From positions 2,553,001-2,617,000 of the forward strand of contig NZ_BMKL01000001.1 of the NCBI RefSeq assembly GCF_014644315.1: a stretch of 64,000 nt of DNA, written 5' to 3'. Of the stretch, positions 1-8,603 are shown one piece after another. The DNA comes from Tsuneonella deserti. Lineage in GTDB: Bacteria; Pseudomonadota; Alphaproteobacteria; Sphingomonadales; Sphingomonadaceae. The position numbers and the translations under genes are program-made. Position 1 is the first letter of the stretch. Each line of letters starts with the position of its first letter. Below the pieces are notes generated by a model. It searched no databases, had not been told where the DNA came from, and saw only the letters and a program-made list of their open reading frames with translations.

Positions 1-88
1 CCTCGACATCGTCGAACTTCTGGAGGCGGAGTTGCAGGCCCTGGATGGCGAGCTTCTCGTCGTCGACGAGCAGGGTGCGGATGGTCAT
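1..88 (-). CDS. Response regulator, N-terminal fragment (cut by window edge)
   Basis: Only the first 29 codons are inside the window. They read MTIRTLLVDDEKLAI followed by a helix-like stretch, which is the typical beginning of a receiver domain: a hydrophobic beta-1 strand and then the acidic pair DDE that binds Mg2+. The ATG overlaps the TGA of the upstream sensor kinase as ATGA, so the two are translationally coupled. Because the partner kinase is of the LytS/YehU type, the missing C-terminal part is probably a LytTR DNA-binding domain; that is inference from context, since the output domain is not visible. Confidence 0.85.
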   Translation of the reverse strand, partial: MTIRTLLVDDEKLAIQGLQLRLQKFDDVE

Positions 89-1293
89 GCGGCAGTGGTT
101 CCAATCGTAGGCGCCCGAAGGGGCGTCGCGGGTGCGGGAATTGCGGAAGCGGGCCGTTCGACGCCTTGCGTTTCACGCGGCGCTGCGGCCTCGAAGGGGA
201 TTTCGATGATCACTGTGAAGCCGCCTTCCGGCGGGTTGCGGATTTCGAAGCGGTGCTCCTCGCCATAGGCCTGTTGGAGACGATCGCGGATATTGGCCAG
301 GCCGACCCCGGTCGAAACCGTGCGACCCACCCCCGCGAGCGACCCCGATCCGCTGCCGCCGCCGCCGCTCTCGCGCAATCCCGGTCCGCTGTCCGATACG
401 GCGACCCGCAGTCTCTGTCCGACGAGTTGCGCCGTCAGGGTGATGGAGGCGCCCTCTTCCTGGGGGCTGACCGCATACTTGATCGCGTTCTCGACCAATG
501 GCTGAAGCAGCATCGAGGGCAGGCAGGCGTTGGCCGCTTCCGGTTCAACCTGGAAATCGGTCCGCAGCCGTTCCTCGAACCGCATCCGCTCGATGCCGAG
601 GTACAGGTTCAGAGTCTCGACTTCCTGCGCGATGGTCACCTTGCTGCCGGGCTCGCTCACCAGAGTGTGGCGCAGGAAGGCGCTCAGGCGGGTGAGCATC
701 GCGTTCGCGGGCTCCGTCTGCTTGAGCAGCACCAGCGTGGAGATCGAATTGAGCGTATTGAACAGGAAGTGCGGATTGAGCTGGTAGCGCAGCATGGCGA
801 GCTGCGCGCTGGTCGCCTGCGCCTCGAGCCGCTCGAGCCGGTCGGCCTGTTCCTCCACCTGGAGGAAGAAGTTTATCGCGTAATAGAGCGCCGACCACGC
901 CCCAAGCAGCGTCCCGTCAAGGAACGCCAGTCCCACGATGCGCTGGGCAAATGTCGTTTCGCGCGTGCCCGAGAAATAGATGCCCTGCAGCCAGGCGTCG
1001 ATCCCGGCATAGACCCCGACCGCCAGGGCAAGCACAACCGCGGTCGTGCCAAGGGTGACGAGAGCGGTGCGCTGCATCAGTTGACGGTAGATGACCGACA
1101 GAACGAGGCTGATCGCGAAGCCTGTCACCACCTGGACCAGCACGACGAGCAGCAGGTCCCACGGCGCCTGGTTGGCCATCGCGGACACTGCGCGCAGTGC
1201 GAACACGCCGCCCCAGCCTGCGAACTGCAGGTTCCAGAATGCGGCGTTCTTGTTGTCGAAGAACGGCGCCGGGCGGAAGGGCAGCATGACCAT
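85..1293 (-). CDS. Sensor histidine kinase, LytS/YehU type
   Basis: Membrane sensor kinase that should phosphorylate the regulator encoded directly downstream. Residues about 25-145 hold several hydrophobic segments (likely four membrane helices). A short coiled-coil (about 145-165) leads into the His_kinase domain, with the phospho-acceptor in the motif QLNPHFLFNTLNS (His175). The ATPase domain follows, with N-box LVENAIKYA (Asn269), G1 box DSGPGL (301-306) and G2 box GVGLANIRDRL (329-339). A glycine/serine-rich stretch at about 309-320 lengthens the ATP lid. The periplasmic loops are short, so the stimulus is probably sensed in or at the membrane. The gene ends in an ATGA overlap with the response regulator. 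The ligand is unknown. Confidence 0.93.
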   Translation of the reverse strand: MVMLPFRPAPFFDNKNAAFWNLQFAGWGGVFALRAVSAMANQAPWDLLLVVLVQVVTGFAISLVLSVIYRQLMQRTALVTLGTTAVVLALAVGVYAGIDAWLQGIYFSGTRETTFAQRIVGLAFLDGTLLGAWSALYYAINFFLQVEEQADRLERLEAQATSAQLAMLRYQLNPHFLFNTLNSISTLVLLKQTEPANAMLTRLSAFLRHTLVSEPGSKVTIAQEVETLNLYLGIERMRFEERLRTDFQVEPEAANACLPSMLLQPLVENAIKYAVSPQEEGASITLTAQLVGQRLRVAVSDSGPGLRESGGGGSGSGSLAGVGRTVSTGVGLANIRDRLQQAYGEEHRFEIRNPPEGGFTVIIEIPFEAAAPRETQGVERPASAIPAPATPLRAPTIGTTAA

Positions 1294-1386
1294 CTGTCGC
1301 AGCCCTAAACTAATGTCGCCCCCGCGTCAGACAAGTTTTGGCAAGCGCCTGCCCGATGCGCTATGCTGCAAGGCAAGGAGAGAGCC

Positions 1387-2004
1387 ATGGATGTGACCGA
1401 AGATACGCTCCACGGGGCGGCAGAGCGCGCGAAATTCCGCGAGATGAAAGAAGGCACCGCCGAGGACTGGGCGATCATCGGGGCGGACTACATGCAGTTC
1501 GCAGCCGGGCTGCCCGATCGCGTCCTGGCCCATCTTCGGCTGCTGGATGGCGATTTCGGCGGCTTCCCGATCTGCCGGCTCGAGCATTCGTTGCAGACCG
1601 CCACCCGCGCGCACCGGGACGGGCGAGACGAAGCCTACGTGGTGATGGCGCTGCTTCACGACATCGGCGATACGCTGGGCACCTTCAATCACCCGGAAGT
1701 AGCGGCATCGATCATCAAGCCGTTCGTGAGCGAGGAAGTGCACTGGATCTGCCAGAACCACGGACATTTCCAGGGCTACTACTACTTCCACTACCTCGGC
1801 ATGGACCAGAATTCGCGCGAGCAGTTCCGCGATAATCCCTCTTTCGACGCATGCGCGGAATTCTGCGAGAAGTACGACCAGGCGGCCTTCGACCCCGCTT
1901 ACCGTAGCGAAAGCCTCGAGTTCTTCGAGCCCATGGTTCGCCGCGTAATGGCCCGGCCGATCAATTCGCTTTACGCCAAGGTTGCCGAAGCGAAAGCGGC
2001 CTAA
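1387..2004 (+). CDS. HD-domain protein resembling MIOX/PhnZ diiron oxygenases
   Basis: A 205-residue single-domain protein. Candidate metal ligands are His67 (LEHS), His91-Asp92 (LLHDIGD), His102 (NHPE), one or more of His119/125/127 (NHGHFQ) and Asp164 (KYDQ). This H...HD...H...H...D series is what mixed-valent diiron oxygenases of the MIOX/PhnZ/TmpB group use, and the 24-residue spacing from the first His to HD equals that remembered for PhnZ. An ordinary HD phosphohydrolase remains possible. The start at 1387 was chosen because AAGGAG lies a few bases upstream; an in-frame ATG at 1363 has no such site. The gene is alone, with its stop overlapping convergently the stop of the M48 gene. The substrate is unknown. 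Confidence 0.75.
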   Translation: MDVTEDTLHGAAERAKFREMKEGTAEDWAIIGADYMQFAAGLPDRVLAHLRLLDGDFGGFPICRLEHSLQTATRAHRDGRDEAYVVMALLHDIGDTLGTFNHPEVAASIIKPFVSEEVHWICQNHGHFQGYYYFHYLGMDQNSREQFRDNPSFDACAEFCEKYDQAAFDPAYRSESLEFFEPMVRRVMARPINSLYAKVAEAKAA

Positions 2005-2957
2005 GGCAAGACTTCGCGGATGAAGTGCGTCCGCCAGTCGGCGGGCGCACCGGCAGCGGACAGAGCTGCGATCTTCGGCAATTCGCCCTCGACGAACTCA
2101 GCGCGTTCGTCCCAGCCGTCGTGGGTCGGGGCGCGGAAGATCCAGCCGTCGTTGCCCGGGCCCCACTTGCGAAAGAATCGCGCCGCAGCAGCCGGATCGT
2201 AACCCGCGTTCGCGAGCAGCCACGGCATCAGGCGATCCGCCTCGCGCTCGGTAAGGCGGACGTTCCGGGCCTTGCGTCCGGCGACATTGAGCAACTTGCG
2301 GTGTGCCATCAGGTTATGCGCGAACTCGTGCGCCACTGCCGCAGCCATCTCGTCCTCGGCCAGGCCGAACCCTTCGAACCGGCGGCCGAAAACCACTCTC
2401 TTGCCATCGGCGACCGCGCGTCCGCCGCCATCAAGCAGTTCGAAGCGAGTGGGGCAGGCGGGAGTCCCGGCGATCCGCGCTTCGCGTCGCGCTCCCCCGG
2501 ACGTGCGCCACGCGATATGCACCGCGCCATCGCGAGCGAGCGCGGCATCGATCGCATCGTGCAAACTTGCCAGGCGGCGCCAGTCGTTGGCCCTTACCGC
2601 AGGCAACTCCGTCATCGACCGCCCGTCTATCTCGAGGATCTCGTCATTCGGCGACAGTCCCGCCAATGCAGCAGGAGCGCCGGCCACTGCCGCCTCCACC
2701 GCGATGTCGCCCTCGATTCCCGCCGCGGTGCGCATCCGCTCCGGTTGCGCGTAATTCCCCATATCCTGCAGCAGCAGGCCGATGGACGGCTTCGCCTCGC
2801 AAAACGCGGCGTTGGCGGTGGCCAGTCGCCACCCGAGCGTCTGCAGGCGCAAGTCGTCCGCCTGCAGGCTGAGCAGGCCGGCGCGGTCTTCCGCTACGCC
2901 GGCATGGACGGGGGAGGAAAGAAAAGCCAACGCGGCCAGCAAGACGGCCCGCGTCAT
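2001..2957 (-). CDS. PDZ-containing M48-like metallopeptidase
   Basis: Predicted exported zinc peptidase of 318 residues. Residues 1-19 form a signal peptide (ending PVHAG). Residues about 85-160 resemble a PDZ domain (AALAGLSPNDEILEIDG). The zinc-binding motif HEFAH is at 210-214 and a likely third ligand lies in EREAD (Glu239). Transmembrane helices typical of HtpX are absent, so the protein is probably periplasmic or a peripheral envelope protease. The start at 2957 overlaps the TGA of the DsbA-like gene (TGATG), showing translational coupling; a longer upstream reading frame would overlap that gene by about 100 bases and lacks a signal peptide. It is the last gene of a three-gene envelope operon. 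Confidence 0.85.
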   Translation of the reverse strand: MTRAVLLAALAFLSSPVHAGVAEDRAGLLSLQADDLRLQTLGWRLATANAAFCEAKPSIGLLLQDMGNYAQPERMRTAAGIEGDIAVEAAVAGAPAALAGLSPNDEILEIDGRSMTELPAVRANDWRRLASLHDAIDAALARDGAVHIAWRTSGGARREARIAGTPACPTRFELLDGGGRAVADGKRVVFGRRFEGFGLAEDEMAAAVAHEFAHNLMAHRKLLNVAGRKARNVRLTEREADRLMPWLLANAGYDPAAAARFFRKWGPGNDGWIFRAPTHDGWDERAEFVEGELPKIAALSAAGAPADWRTHFIREVLP

Positions 2958-3661
2958 CAAACTCCGCCTGCATCGGGGGCAATGGCGGCGATGGCGTCGG
3001 CCAGTCGCTCGCGCCCGACGGCGCCCGAAAACGCCTGGTTCCCCACTACCCAACTCGGCGTGCCTTCGAAGCCGAGCTTTCGGGCGAGCTCATGGTTGGT
3101 CCGCAGCTCGAGATCCGCTTCGGGCGAGGTGGCGAAGGCACGCGCGGCCGCCAGATCCAGCCCGGCGCCCCTGGCCGCGAGCTCGATCGACTGTTCGCTC
3201 GGCGGGCCATGCGCGAACATCAGGTCGTGGAAAGCAGCGTACTTGCCCTGTTTCGCCGCGGCCAGGGCCATTCGCGCGGCAGCGTCGCTGCCTTCGAAAA
3301 TCGGCCATTCGCGCACCACCACGCGCAAGTCCGGATCGGCGGCGACCAGCGCCTGCACATCGGCGATCGACTGGCGGCAGTAGGTGCAGCCGTAATCGGT
3401 AAACTCGACCAGCGTCTTGCTGCCACGGGGGTTGCCGAGCACCGCGCCGGGGAACGGACGGGCAAGGTCACCCTCGATGCCGGCCAGCCGCTTGGCGGTG
3501 TCCCGGTTCTGCAGCCGCTCGGCCATCCGGGGCAGGATTTCGGGATGGTCGAGCAGATATCGCTCGGTGCTGCTGCCACCCAATCCGCTCAGGGCAAACA
3601 GCCATGCCCCGAGGAAGCCGCAAACGAGCGCGGCGAGCGCGAAGGGAATTAATCGGAGCAT
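2957..3661 (-). CDS. DsbA-family thiol-disulfide oxidoreductase
   Basis: Periplasmic thioredoxin-fold protein of 234 residues with an N-terminal hydrophobic anchor or signal (about 3-30). The redox motif is CTYC in the context FTDYGCTYCRQS. A helical insertion follows, and a cis-proline loop is seen at GTPSWVV. The domain preceded by a helical region with residues such as LLDHPEIL and MAERLQ resembles the BdbD/ScsC-like DsbA group. The start at 3661 has AGGG upstream and gives a clean signal; the longer frame to 3697 would overlap the upstream gene. It sits between two M48 proteases, 10 bases after the first and overlapping the second, so a role in envelope protein folding together with proteolysis is likely. 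Confidence 0.9.
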   Translation of the reverse strand: MLRLIPFALAALVCGFLGAWLFALSGLGGSSTERYLLDHPEILPRMAERLQNRDTAKRLAGIEGDLARPFPGAVLGNPRGSKTLVEFTDYGCTYCRQSIADVQALVAADPDLRVVVREWPIFEGSDAAARMALAAAKQGKYAAFHDLMFAHGPPSEQSIELAARGAGLDLAAARAFATSPEADLELRTNHELARKLGFEGTPSWVVGNQAFSGAVGRERLADAIAAIAPDAGGV

Positions 3662-3671
3662 CGAACCCTCG

Positions 3672-5027
3672 CTACTTGCGGTCCTTGGCCCGTTCAAGCT
3701 CTCCGCGGGCCTGCATGGCGATGTCCTGCGCGCGCAGCCAGTCCGGCGATCCTTCCGGCAGGCCGGCCTCGGCCGCCTGCGCGCTGCGCAGCGCTTCCAT
3801 GTACTGGCCGCTCATCACCTGCTGCTCGGCGCTCGCGAGGCGCGCGCGCGGCATATCGTTCTCCGCGGCATAGATGACCCCGAGCTGGTACCAGGCGAAC
3901 GGGTTCAGCCGATCACGCGACACCGCCGTGCGCAGGACCTTCTTGGCTTCCTCGTACTGCGACGGATCCTCTGTCGCGATGAGCGCGTGTCCGAACAGCG
4001 AGGCGATCAGCGGCTCGTTCCCGGTAAGCTCGGTTGCCTTGCGCAAGGGAGCGATGGCATCACGCGGCCGGCCCGATTCAAGCAGCACCTGTCCTTCCAG
4101 TTCCAGGTAATAGGGATCGTCTGGAGCGGACTTGAGCAGCGCCTCGGTTTCGGACAGCGCCTTGTCCATCATCGCCTGCTTGTGGAACGCATAGGCGCGG
4201 GCATAGCGTGCAGGCGCGCCGGTGTCGGTTTCCGGAAACTCGCGCAAGGTTTGCTGCGGTTCCTGGACATATCCCGCAAGCTTGGCCTTCACCCGCTCGA
4301 ACCGCGCCTGGAGCGCGGGGTCGGCCGGAGTGTTCCAGGCCGGGTCCGCTTCGTAATCGTGAGTCAGGCGGGCAATGCGCTCTCCCGACATGGGATGGGT
4401 GGAAACGTAAGCGTCCTCGTCGCTGTGGCTCATGCCATAGCGGAATTCGAGGTTCTGCAGCTTCTTGAAGAAATCGAGCGAGCCGCGGCCCGAGATTCCC
4501 GCCTTCGACAGATATTGCGCCCCCGCCGCGTCGGCGGCGCTTTCCTGCACGCGGCTGAAAGCGAGGTATTTGCCCAGCGCGGCGCGCTGGCCGGCCATCA
4601 TCACGCCCATCGCCGCCTCGCCCGCGCCCGCAACGGCAGCAGCCACGCCCAGCAACATCGAGAGGATGGAGATCCTGCTGGCCGTTGCCATTCCCTGCGA
4701 TGAAGAAATGACGTGCCCGCCGGTGACGTGCCCCAGCTCGTGCGCGATGACCCCCTGGACTTCGGCCGCGCTGTCGGCCGCTTCGATCAGGCCGGTGTGG
4801 ATATAGACCGCCTGGCCGCCAGCCACGAACGCGTTGATCGATGGATCCCCCACCAGGACGATATCCACGTTCCCGGGCGCCAGGCCTGCCGCCTTGACCA
4901 GCGGCGCCGCCATTTCGTCGAGCAAGGCTTCGGTCTCCGCGTCGCGCAGGACCGATTGGGCGGAAGCCGGCTGCGCGGTCAACGACAGTGCGGCGAGGAT
5001 CGCGAGGGCGCGGGAGACGGCACGCAT
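3672..5027 (-). CDS. BepA-like periplasmic M48 metalloprotease with TPR region
   Basis: A 451-residue exported protease. The signal peptide is residues 1-24 (ends ASAQ). The M48 domain carries HELGHVTGGH, with the HExxH zinc motif, and a downstream ESAADAAG helix that supplies the third ligand. The C-terminal half (about 270-445) is a run of amphipathic helices of TPR type (for example AYAFHKQAMMDKALSETEALL). This order is that of E. coli BepA/YfgC and related Loi proteins, which act as chaperone and protease for outer-membrane proteins such as LptD. It is the first gene of the operon with the DsbA-like and PDZ-M48 genes. The assignment to BepA function is by architecture only. Confidence 0.9.
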   Translation of the reverse strand: MRAVSRALAILAALSLTAQPASAQSVLRDAETEALLDEMAAPLVKAAGLAPGNVDIVLVGDPSINAFVAGGQAVYIHTGLIEAADSAAEVQGVIAHELGHVTGGHVISSSQGMATASRISILSMLLGVAAAVAGAGEAAMGVMMAGQRAALGKYLAFSRVQESAADAAGAQYLSKAGISGRGSLDFFKKLQNLEFRYGMSHSDEDAYVSTHPMSGERIARLTHDYEADPAWNTPADPALQARFERVKAKLAGYVQEPQQTLREFPETDTGAPARYARAYAFHKQAMMDKALSETEALLKSAPDDPYYLELEGQVLLESGRPRDAIAPLRKATELTGNEPLIASLFGHALIATEDPSQYEEAKKVLRTAVSRDRLNPFAWYQLGVIYAAENDMPRARLASAEQQVMSGQYMEALRSAQAAEAGLPEGSPDWLRAQDIAMQARGELERAKDRK

Positions 5028-5078
5028 GGCTTGGTGTTTAGCGGTTTTCGCGCTGAACCGGAACTGAAGCTCCCTGCT

Positions 5079-6197
5079 TCACTTCTTTCCGGCGCCGGTT
5101 TCGCCGGCCTTATGCACGGTCTCGACGATGCTCGCGGTTTCGCCGTGCGTGGAGATCCCGTTGGCGCGGAGGAACTCCTGGCCGGTGGCGTAATCGTCGC
5201 CCAGCCAGAGCGGGACTCCGGCGGCCTCGATAAGCGCCTGCCCGGCCAGCTCGCGCGGCGAGAGCGGACCGGCGCCGGTGCGGATGAATACCGCCGCGAT
5301 GCGTCCCGGATTGGCCTGGACGGTATCCGCATAGGCGGGCAGATCCCCCTGGGTGTCGTCTCCGATCAGGGCGAACCGCATGTCAGGATAGAATGACAGG
5401 AGCGCGTCGAGCGCCGCGCGCTTGTGCTCTCCGTGACTTTCCCCGCCCAGCGTCGCGCGGTTGAAACCCCAGTCACGCAGAAGCAGCGGGCCCAGCGGCA
5501 GGCCGCGGCTCTGCTGGAAGGCGACGAGATAGGAGAACAGGTTCCAGGGCGAAGACGAGATGTAGAAGAACGGGCGGTGTGTTGCGGCATGGCGGGTGCC
5601 TGCGCCGCCGGGCTCCGCCAGCACCGCTCCGCCGCCCAGCGCGCTGAAGAAGACGTCTGCGCCGGGTACCGCGATACGCTCGTCCGGAAGCTCGGCGAGA
5701 ACGCGCCGCCAGTTGCGGGCGATCGCGCGCGGTCCGCCGGTTATGCCAGTTTCCATTATCGTGTCGTCGATGTCGGAAACAATCGCCAGGCGGGTCACCC
5801 CGCCGGGCGCCAGCACATGCCCTTCGGTGCATTGCGCCCCTTGGGGAGTGATCCAGTGGAAGCAGACGACCTCCCATGCCGGGTCGTCGGGCAAGGCCCA
5901 CGGCGGATCGAGCGGCACGTCGAAGCGGACATACCCTTCCTGGTCGCTCACCGCTTCGAGTTCGAGCGTGGCGCCTTCGGGATTCTTCAGCTCCAGCCGC
6001 ACGGCCAAGCCCGGCACCTCGCGCGAGGCGAACTGCGCCAGCATCGTGCGCATCGCCTGGAGCCGGCCGCGCGGTGCGAACTCATCCTTGCCGGGGCGCC
6101 CCGCGCGCAAGGCGCGCGCGGTGATCGTGAGGCGGGTTTCGCTGCGGTGGCCGAAGAACGGCTGGACTCGAACGGGGGCGGTTGAAAATAGCGGCAT
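5079..6197 (-). CDS. App1-like phosphatase (DUF2183 domain)
   Basis: A 372-residue protein whose C-terminal half carries the App1 catalytic domain. The DxDxT-type motif is DIDDTIMETG, preceded by hydrophobic IVS, followed by FYISSSPWNL and later IGDDTQGD, the haloacid-dehalogenase-like motifs I to IV. Yeast App1 is a Mg2+-dependent phosphatidate phosphatase; bacterial members are little studied. The N-terminal 140 residues look like a beta-rich domain of unknown role (contains SDQEGYVRFDV). No signal peptide is evident, so a cytoplasmic location is likely. It is transcribed after a PAS-domain gene with a 54-base gap. Its substrate cannot be told from sequence. Confidence 0.85.
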   Translation of the reverse strand: MPLFSTAPVRVQPFFGHRSETRLTITARALRAGRPGKDEFAPRGRLQAMRTMLAQFASREVPGLAVRLELKNPEGATLELEAVSDQEGYVRFDVPLDPPWALPDDPAWEVVCFHWITPQGAQCTEGHVLAPGGVTRLAIVSDIDDTIMETGITGGPRAIARNWRRVLAELPDERIAVPGADVFFSALGGGAVLAEPGGAGTRHAATHRPFFYISSSPWNLFSYLVAFQQSRGLPLGPLLLRDWGFNRATLGGESHGEHKRAALDALLSFYPDMRFALIGDDTQGDLPAYADTVQANPGRIAAVFIRTGAGPLSPRELAGQALIEAAGVPLWLGDDYATGQEFLRANGISTHGETASIVETVHKAGETGAGKK

Positions 6198-6251
6198 CGC
6201 CCCGCGCTAGCGGTCGCTGTGCGGCAAGGACAGCCCGCGCGGTGGGTGAGA

Positions 6252-8111
6252 TCAGGCGACGAGCTTCTTCGCCGCCTTCTCGACCAGTGGCACGTCGGTG
6301 ACTTCGCCGAGCACCACGACCCGTCCATCGACGCGGCGGATCATCACCAGCGAGAATTCCTCGCCCTCCTCATCGATGTCCTCGAATCCGAGTGGGGCGA
6401 TTTCGCGCAGCTTGCGGGCGAGCGCCTCGCGCGGAGTCTCGCGGACCTCGCCTTCGGCAGGATCGGCCCGGCGATAGGCGCGCTCGGCCTGGACCACACC
6501 CTTGAGGCCGCCCTCGGCCTCGGCAAGGTGCCGTGCGAGAGTGCCGCGCGCGATGCCCACGCGGTGAGCGTGACTGAGCACCGCGGCATATTCGGTGAGG
6601 CGCGTCTTGTCGTAATTCGCGCCGAACACGAGCTTGACCACCGGGGTCATCGGCGCGCGTTCCTGTACCGTCAGCCCGCTTTCGGCGACCAGCTCGGCGA
6701 ACGCCTCCGGCTCCGCCTGCGCGGCGAGGCTGAAGTCATAGGCCCGGCCGACCGCGGCGTAGAGCGCGTTACGGCTGCGGTCTTCCGAAGAGCTCGCGGC
6801 AAGCGCCAACTCGCGGGCGGCGGCGAGACAATCGTAGAGATCGTCGTCGGCCCCGTCGCCCATCGCGACCGCGAAGTCTTCTTCCACGGTGGGTGCGAAG
6901 GGCAACGGTTCGTCGGCAGGAGCTGCGGCCTGTTCGGTGAACACGGGCTCGTGAAGCTGCATCACCGGAATCGGCGCCGCCGGGGCAGGCGCATACTCGA
7001 CGGGCACAGCCGCGGGCGTGTCGCTGGCCGGGCGCGGCGTCTGCCATGCGGCGAGCGCAGCGTCCTGGTCTGCGTAGTCGTATTCTTCGTCATCCTCGTC
7101 GAAGGAGTCGTGGCCGAACTCATCGGCTTCGCCAAGCTCGAGCGGGGCGCGGCCGACCTTGCTTCCGCCGAGCGAAAGCAGCGACGCGAAGCGCGTTTCG
7201 CTCTCCGGCTCGTCATCCACCGCCTCGATGGCTTCGTACAGGTCGGACGAGTGGTCCTCGTCCTCCGGGTCGAATTCGTCCTCGTCGAATTCGTCCTGTT
7301 CGGCGCCGAACGCCGGAAGAGGGAACGGATCTTCATCCGCTGCCGCCGGCAGTTCGACCGGCGCCGCAGTCGGGGCGCCCTCGGCGCTCCCGGGGCCATC
7401 GGCCCAGTCCGTTACCGGATCGGTCCGCCTCGGGAGCTCCCCTGCCGGCGCCGCTTCGAGCTCCTGATCGATCTCCAGCAGCAATTCGTCGCTGGTCAGC
7501 TGGTCGGCCATCTGCTTCCAGTTGATCACGCCGTAGATGAAATCGATCGTGTCGTCGTCGCTCGAGAACGGCAGCAGGATCCCGCGGTAGAGTATCGTCG
7601 CACCGCGCTGGTTGACGAATTCCGCCTCGAATCCGATCGGCGCCTGGTTGGCGAGGATCTGCATGTAGTGGTCGGTGATGCGGCTGAGCAGCGAGCGTGT
7701 CGGGATGTCCGACAGGCGCGCGATTCCATCGGGCGCGTCGCACTCCGTGGCCAGTTCGCCCCCCAGGTAGCGCACCGCCGGATCGTCGATCCCGTTGGTG
7801 AAGTCGAGCAGGACCGAAAACGGCCCGAAGTCCGGCAGTCCGGCCGGATCGAGATCCTCGATCGAGGGGAAGTTCCGGTCAGCCAGCAGGCTGGCCCAGT
7901 GGTTGTAGGCGCGCACCTGCATGCGCCGCTCGTCCTGCCCCACGGGGCTCGGCGGCAACTCGCGGTCGGCATCGTCCTCACCGGAGGCGTAATCGAGCGT
8001 CTCGTCGTAGTCGGCGGTACCGAATTGTCCCCGCAAGGTATCCATTACCCGTCGCTGCCCCCGTGTGTTCTCGAAGCGATTGGGCAGGTTCTGGCCGAGC
8101 GTGGTAAACAT
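6252..8111 (-). CDS. PAS-domain protein with long acidic linker
   Basis: A 619-residue soluble protein. Residues about 65-210 resemble the alphaproteobacterial PAS_5 (MopJ-type) domain, with motifs such as DFGPFSVLLDF, YLGGELA and FIYGVINWKQM. A strongly acidic low-complexity region follows (about 225-330, with runs such as DEDEFDPEDEDHSSD), then a helical C-terminal half. Neither a kinase nor a DNA-binding domain was recognised. Proteins of this kind are thought to work as small sensory or localisation modules; the function here is unknown. It stands alone between the App1-like gene and a DUF2141 gene, all on the minus strand. An alternative start at 8045 (MDTLRG) would shorten it by 22 residues. 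Confidence 0.7.
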   Translation of the reverse strand: MFTTLGQNLPNRFENTRGQRRVMDTLRGQFGTADYDETLDYASGEDDADRELPPSPVGQDERRMQVRAYNHWASLLADRNFPSIEDLDPAGLPDFGPFSVLLDFTNGIDDPAVRYLGGELATECDAPDGIARLSDIPTRSLLSRITDHYMQILANQAPIGFEAEFVNQRGATILYRGILLPFSSDDDTIDFIYGVINWKQMADQLTSDELLLEIDQELEAAPAGELPRRTDPVTDWADGPGSAEGAPTAAPVELPAAADEDPFPLPAFGAEQDEFDEDEFDPEDEDHSSDLYEAIEAVDDEPESETRFASLLSLGGSKVGRAPLELGEADEFGHDSFDEDDEEYDYADQDAALAAWQTPRPASDTPAAVPVEYAPAPAAPIPVMQLHEPVFTEQAAAPADEPLPFAPTVEEDFAVAMGDGADDDLYDCLAAARELALAASSSEDRSRNALYAAVGRAYDFSLAAQAEPEAFAELVAESGLTVQERAPMTPVVKLVFGANYDKTRLTEYAAVLSHAHRVGIARGTLARHLAEAEGGLKGVVQAERAYRRADPAEGEVRETPREALARKLREIAPLGFEDIDEEGEEFSLVMIRRVDGRVVVLGEVTDVPLVEKAAKKLVA

Positions 8112-8153
8112 CCCGTTAAGTTGCGCCGCGACTTTTGGCCGGTGCGGGGTTGA

Positions 8154-8603
8154 TCACATGAGATAGCGCATCCGCACCGACTGGACGACATCCTCGCCCG
8201 CGACCGCGAACGCTGCCTGGTCGAACCTGGGCGGGCCCATGCGGACCGGCGCATCGCGCGAGAAGCCGAACCCCTCGCGCGGAATCAGTCCGAGGGTCTT
8301 GTCGGCGCGGCCGTTGCCGTTCTCGTCGTGCAGCACCGAGATCGCATAGCGGCCCTGCGGAAGGTGCGCGAAAGTGGTCTCGGGCCGGTTGGCCGGCAGG
8401 ATGGCCGTGCGAGCGGTGGCACTCCCGCTGCAATCGGGAAACCGGTCGGCCTCGCGGGTCAGACAGACCATCACCTGTCCCTTGTCCGAACGCAGGCCGG
8501 TGACCTTCAGGCTGACAATTCCCGCCGGTTCACCCGCGCCCGTCAGCAGCGTTCCGGCGAGCGCGAGGCCGAGCACTACGCGAGCCCGCGATCGGTGCCG
8601 CAC
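8154..8603 (-). CDS. Exported DUF2141-family protein (copy 1)
   Basis: A 149-residue predicted periplasmic protein. The DUF2141 features are GIVSLKVTGLRSDKGQ, an LPQGRYAISVLHDENGNG segment and the closing RMRYLM. The GTG at 8603 was chosen because it gives a normal signal peptide (basic MRHRSRAR, then a hydrophobic core) and has GGGA a few bases upstream. An ATG at 8642 adds 13 residues; a GTG at 8576 overlaps the upstream stop as TAGTG but removes the basic n-region. Any of these overlaps or abuts the lipid hydroxylase gene, so the two are co-translated. DUF2141 has no known biochemical activity. A paralogue lies at 16442-16942, also next to lipid enzymes. Confidence 0.85.
   Translation of the reverse strand: MRHRSRARVVLGLALAGTLLTGAGEPAGIVSLKVTGLRSDKGQVMVCLTREADRFPDCSGSATARTAILPANRPETTFAHLPQGRYAISVLHDENGNGRADKTLGLIPREGFGFSRDAPVRMGPPRFDQAAFAVAGEDVVQSVRMRYLM

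Noticed and set aside
6219..8153. Open frame of 644 codons on the plus strand
   Set aside because: Opposite the PAS-domain gene. The minus-strand protein has recognisable PAS motifs and ordinary composition; the plus-strand one does not.
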